Assembly: GCA_964194625.1 (NCBI GenBank)
Contig: CAXMNC010000206.1
Coordinates: forward strand, 1 to 17,412
Source of the DNA: SPGG2 sp964194625
GTDB taxonomy: Bacteria; Pseudomonadota; Gammaproteobacteria; Acidiferrobacterales; SPGG2
Length of the DNA: 17,412 nucleotides
Direction of reading: 5' to 3'
Positions 14,239 to 17,412 of the stretch are shown in pieces. Made by a program: the position numbers and the translations under genes. Within the stretch, counting starts at the first letter, position 1. Each line of letters begins with the position of its first letter. The notes below the pieces were generated by a model. That model was not told the origin of the DNA. It saw only the letters and a list, made by a program, of their open reading frames with translations, and searched no databases.

Positions 14239-14979
14239 GACTTGGCGGCACCTCAAGGCCTCATACAGGCACACAGCCGTGGCCGTTGCCACGTTGAGGC
14301 TTGCGATTGATCCCAGCATTGGAATCTTTACTAACACATCGCAATGCGCTTCTGTAAGCTTACGCAGGCCCTTTTCTTCGCCTCCCATGATCAGCGCCAA
14401 GGGCCCACTCAAATCTGCCTCGAAAATTGTTGTCGTTGCGTCCTGGCTTGCCCCCACCAGCCAAATACCCGCCTTCTGGAACTGTCGCAGCACTCGAGAA
14501 ATATTGGTGACGCGAAAGATCGGCACGGTCTCGGCCGCGCCGCTGGCGACACGCCGGACGCTAGCGGTGACAGATGCGGCACGATCCTGAGGTAGGATTA
14601 CTGCCTGCACACCGGCACCGTCGGCACATCGCAGGCAGGCCCCTAAATTTTGGGGATCTTGCACACCATCGAGCACCAGCAACAGCGGCACACCGTTTAG
14701 TTTCTCCAGAAACACCTGCAAATCTCTTTCATTGCGCGGCGGCGGCAGCCGACACTGCGCCACCACGCCCTGGTGGTGCACGCCGCCGGCGATTTGATCG
14801 AGTCGGTCGCAAGACACGCGTTCTAACCTAGCGCCTGTTGCTTTGGCCATCTCTATCACCTCGTCCGCGCGACGGTCCGAACGCGTCTCGTTCAACCACA
14901 CAACCTCGACCTGTGAATGATCGCCGCGCAGTGCTTGCAATACGGTCTGTAATCCACACAGTAGTCCTTCTGTCGTCAT
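14227..14979 (-). CDS. rlmB: 23S rRNA (guanosine-2'-O-)-methyltransferase RlmB
   Basis: RlmB is a SpoU/TrmH-type SAM-dependent methyltransferase modifying G2251 in the 23S peptidyl-transferase loop. The product is 250 residues. The N-terminal substrate-binding domain (about 1-75) begins TEGLLCGLQTVLQAL. The SPOUT domain has motif 1 LDGVQDPQNLGACLRCADGAG, motif 2 IMGGEEKGLRKL and motif 3 IPMLGSIASLNVATATAV with N229. After SLNV the usual S-V-A-T-G is replaced by A-T-A-T-A, which is within SPOUT variability but worth noting. It lies 49 nt downstream of rnr, the usual rnr-rlmB pair. The last codons fall in a heptamer repeat. Confidence 0.96.
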   Translation of the reverse strand: MTTEGLLCGLQTVLQALRGDHSQVEVVWLNETRSDRRADEVIEMAKATGARLERVSCDRLDQIAGGVHHQGVVAQCRLPPPRNERDLQVFLEKLNGVPLLLVLDGVQDPQNLGACLRCADGAGVQAVILPQDRAASVTASVRRVASGAAETVPIFRVTNISRVLRQFQKAGIWLVGASQDATTTIFEADLSGPLALIMGGEEKGLRKLTEAHCDVLVKIPMLGSIASLNVATATAVCLYEALRCRQVRDS

Positions 14980-15028
14980 GAGTGATCGCCATGAACATCA
15001 GAGATGTGGCCGACATAGTTGATCGGGA

Positions 15029-17251
15029 TCACCGAGGTTTCTTCCTGGTCTTCGGTCCCCGACGTACCCTTCGCGCCCTATCCACCGGTTCCAAATCGAT
15101 CCTGGCTTCATCAAGATCCACGCGGACTACTCGCACACGCATGGTGTCCCCTAAACGATAACTCTTGCGCGTGCGACTACCCGATAACCGATGTTTTGCA
15201 GGATCAAAATGATAGTAGTCATTACCCAGTGCGCTCACATGCACGAGGCCATCAACATAGATCCCTGTCAATTCCACAAAGATGCCGAACGATGTAACGC
15301 CGGTAATCATGCCGTCGAACTCATCACCTACACGATCCATCATGTATTCCGCTTTAAGCCATCGCGCCACATCTCGGGTGGCATCATCCGCACGTCGCTC
15401 CGTCATGGAACAATGTTCACCCGCTTGTCTGGCTTCTTCCTCTGATGGCCCTGGCGGTTTTTTCTTTAGGATGCGCTTAATAGCACGGTGGACATGCAGA
15501 TCAGGATAGCGACGGATAGGCGACGTAAAATGGGTGTAGTTATCATAACCGAGGGCAAAGTGCCCAATGTTATCAGGGCTATACAACGCCTGGCTTAGAC
15601 TGCGCAGTAGCGCCATCTGTATTAATGCGGACTCCGGGCGTTTATTGACGGCTGCCAATAAGCGCGCATAATCAGACGCCTGCGGACTCGAGCCACCCCC
15701 CAATGATAATCCGAGCTCGCGCAGAAACTCGCGCAACTCAGCAAGCTTCTCGCCCGTCGGACCTTCATGTACCCGATAAGGGGCCGGGATCTTATGCTTC
15801 TTCAGAAATTCGGCGGCGCATACATTGGCCGCTAACATACACTCTTCGATAAGCCGATGGGCATCATTGCGCTCGACTCGCACGATATCGCGAATCTTAC
15901 TAGTATCGTCAAATATAAAACGCGTCTCTGGCAATTCGAAGTCTACGGCCCCACGTTGAATCCGCACCTGATGTAGCGCCTTGAATAGTGCATACAACTC
16001 ACTTAGGTGTGGCACGAGGTTACGATACCGGCGCTTAAGCTCGATGTCACCGTCAACCAGTATGGCCGCCACCTCTCGATAGGCAAGCCGCGCATGTGAG
16101 CGCATCAACCCTCGAAAAAATCGAAAGTCCTTTATTTTGCCACGCGGCCCTATTTGCATCTCACAAGCCATACACAATCGATCGGTCTCTGGATTAAGGG
16201 AACACAGACCATTCGACAATACCTCCGGCAACATCGGAATCACCCTTGTTGGGAAGTAGACCGAATTGCCACGTGCCTGCGCCTCTCGGTCCAGTGCAGT
16301 CCCCGGCTTCACGTAGTGGGCAACGTCCGCAATAGCTACGATAAGACGCCACCCCTTTCCACTGCGGGTGCAGTAGACGGCGTCATCGAAATCACGCGCG
16401 TCCTCACCATCGATCGTCACTAATGGAAGATCACGCAGATCTTCGCGTCCACGCTTTGCACGACTCTCCACAACCTTTGCAAATTCAGTTGTCTCGACCT
16501 GCACCTCATCGGGCCAGCTATGTGGTATCTGATGCTTGCGCAGCGCCACCTCGACCTCCATGCCGGGCGCCATGTGGTCCCCGAGCAGCTCAATCACGTG
16601 TCCCACAGGTTGTCGCCGGCGCGTGGGCGGGTCAACAATCTTTACGACTACGATTTGGCCTGGGTGCGCGTCTCTCTCCTCACCGTCCGGCACCAATATT
16701 GCCTGACTAATGCGTTTGTCCTCGGGCACAACAATGCCAATTCGATTATCGAGAAAGTAGCGCCCAACCACAGTCTGGTTTCGTCGCTCCAGGACCTCAA
16801 CGATAGACCCCTCCTTGCGTCCACGCGAATCGATGCCGCTAATAGCCGCCACGACTCGATCGCCATGCATGACTTGGCGCATCTCTCTCGCCGACAGATA
16901 TAAATCATCGCCAGGCCCATCGGTGGTCAAGAATCCATAGCCATCCGGATGGCCAATGACGTGCCCCTGCACCATATCCATCGCCTGGATGAGGCCGTAA
17001 CGCCCACGTCGATTGCGCAAGATCTGACCATCTCGCTCCATGGCGCGTAAACGCCGCTTGAACGCATCCAAGGGAGGCTTGCCAAAGACTGCTAGCTCTT
17101 GCGCGAGATCTTCCAGAGAAACGGGCACACGCCGACGCGCGAGCACACCAAGCACAGCGTCTCGCTCCGGTATGACAACCGCGTGAGTTCTGTTCTCTCG
17201 CCGCGGTTTAGATCGTTGGTGGTTCTTCTTGCCTGGTCGTCGCATTGACAT
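15029..17251 (-). CDS. rnr: Ribonuclease R
   Basis: RNase R is a processive 3'-5' exoribonuclease that degrades structured RNA in mRNA and rRNA turnover. The preferred start gives 740 residues. Domains in order are a basic N-terminus, a winged-helix RNase R N-terminal domain (RRLRAMERDGQ), two cold-shock domains, the RNB catalytic domain, an S1 domain (EFDGMITGVTSFGIFVEL), and a short Arg/Lys-rich tail. The RNB active-site acidic cluster is DGEDARDFDDAV with D281, D287, D289 and D290, equivalent to E. coli D272, D278, D280 and D281. THFTSPIRRYPDLHVHR is present. The frame is open to GTG 17299 and ATG 17296, but these lack a Shine-Dalgarno and would place the tRNA promoter inside the coding sequence. 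ATG 17251 has GAGAG 9 nt upstream. Confidence 0.95.
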   Translation of the reverse strand: MSMRRPGKKNHQRSKPRRENRTHAVVIPERDAVLGVLARRRVPVSLEDLAQELAVFGKPPLDAFKRRLRAMERDGQILRNRRGRYGLIQAMDMVQGHVIGHPDGYGFLTTDGPGDDLYLSAREMRQVMHGDRVVAAISGIDSRGRKEGSIVEVLERRNQTVVGRYFLDNRIGIVVPEDKRISQAILVPDGEERDAHPGQIVVVKIVDPPTRRRQPVGHVIELLGDHMAPGMEVEVALRKHQIPHSWPDEVQVETTEFAKVVESRAKRGREDLRDLPLVTIDGEDARDFDDAVYCTRSGKGWRLIVAIADVAHYVKPGTALDREAQARGNSVYFPTRVIPMLPEVLSNGLCSLNPETDRLCMACEMQIGPRGKIKDFRFFRGLMRSHARLAYREVAAILVDGDIELKRRYRNLVPHLSELYALFKALHQVRIQRGAVDFELPETRFIFDDTSKIRDIVRVERNDAHRLIEECMLAANVCAAEFLKKHKIPAPYRVHEGPTGEKLAELREFLRELGLSLGGGSSPQASDYARLLAAVNKRPESALIQMALLRSLSQALYSPDNIGHFALGYDNYTHFTSPIRRYPDLHVHRAIKRILKKKPPGPSEEEARQAGEHCSMTERRADDATRDVARWLKAEYMMDRVGDEFDGMITGVTSFGIFVELTGIYVDGLVHVSALGNDYYHFDPAKHRLSGSRTRKSYRLGDTMRVRVVRVDLDEARIDLEPVDRARRVRRGPKTRKKPR

Positions 17252-17273
17252 AAATTTTCGCTCTCGGTACAGT
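17245..17273 (+). promoter_or_regulatory. Probable sigma70 promoter of tRNA-Leu
   Basis: A perfect TTGACA (17245-17250) is followed after exactly 17 bp by TACAGT (17268-17273; 4 of 6). The GC-rich CCGCGGC immediately downstream resembles the discriminator of stringently controlled stable-RNA promoters. Transcription would begin near 17280, about 45 nt before the tRNA. The -35 box overlaps the rnr start codon on the other strand. Confidence 0.65.
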
Positions 17274-17325
17274 CCGCGGCTGCCGGTTGGCGCCATCACT
17301 TAAACATGCGCAACCGTCGGGCTTT

Positions 17326-17412
17326 GCCGAGGTGGCGGAATTGGTAGACGCGCTAGCTTCAGGTGCTAGTGGGGGCAACCCCGTGGAGGTTCAAGTCCTC
17401 TCCTCGGCACCA
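17326..17412 (+). tRNA. tRNA-Leu (anticodon CAG)
   Basis: The 87-nt class II tRNA includes the encoded CCA. The acceptor stem GCCGAGG (17326-17332) pairs with CCTCGGC (17402-17408), with discriminator A. The D arm is GCG...CGC around GAATTGGTAGA. The anticodon stem CTAGC / GCTAG (17353-17357 / 17365-17369) frames TTCAGGT, giving anticodon CAG at 17360-17362. The long variable arm is GGGG-GCAA-CCCC, and the T arm is GGAGG-TTCAAGT-CCTCT. It is divergent from rnr, and the window ends at the final A of the CCA. Confidence 0.98.

Noticed and set aside
14147..14590. 147-codon plus-strand frame over rlmB
   Set aside because: It overlaps the conserved rlmB coding region and shows no family motif.
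17252..17299. Longer rnr start at GTG 17299 or ATG 17296
   Set aside because: There is no Shine-Dalgarno, the extra residues lack family similarity, and the stretch overlaps a good tRNA promoter on the other strand.

Overview
This window looks like ordinary chromosome from a gammaproteobacterium of about 50% GC; I cannot place it more closely. The evidence is the minus-strand block tRNA-Leu / rnr - rlmB - rpsF - rpsR - rplI - dnaB - alr - radA, which matches the gammaproteobacterial housekeeping order. rnr lies next to a divergent tRNA-Leu, as I recall from pseudomonads. The succinylase lysine genes dapD and dapE are also present. No phage, insertion sequence, CRISPR array or defence island is visible.

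Layout. Positions 1-1024 (+) hold the tail of an M23 zinc peptidase and a YggS/PLPBP-type PLP-binding protein. Positions 1046-2002 (-) hold a stand-alone methylenetetrahydrofolate-reductase-family protein. Positions 2256-4227 (+) hold dapD and dapE, successive members of the lysine/diaminopimelate pathway. Positions 4361-8410 (+) hold a three-gene phospho-signalling operon: a membrane CHASE2 receptor Ser/Thr kinase with a TPR-like linker, a PP2C phosphatase, and a small FHA protein. Positions 8436-17251 (-) hold radA, alr, dnaB, rplI, rpsR, rpsF, rlmB and rnr, so transcription runs from rnr toward radA. At 17326-17412 (+) there is a complete tRNA-Leu(CAG) with encoded CCA, and its probable promoter overlaps the rnr start codon.

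How the genes work together. The kinase, phosphatase and FHA protein form a self-contained writer / eraser / reader set. The CHASE2 domain is predicted to be periplasmic and the kinase domain cytoplasmic. Its ligand and substrates cannot be read from the sequence. The ribosomal-protein genes have a recognisable promoter and a leader hairpin of the kind used for S6:S18 feedback.

The least-explained parts are non-coding. The alr-radA gap holds a heptamer-phased repeat (CTTGCTA unit) with inverted arms. A second heptamer-phased tract of different sequence overlaps the rlmB stop codon beside an 8-bp hairpin. The 435-nt rplI-dnaB gap contains a terminator-like hairpin pointing the opposite way from the neighbouring genes. 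Nothing here amounts to a clearly new system. The signalling operon and the two heptad tracts are the best candidates for follow-up.
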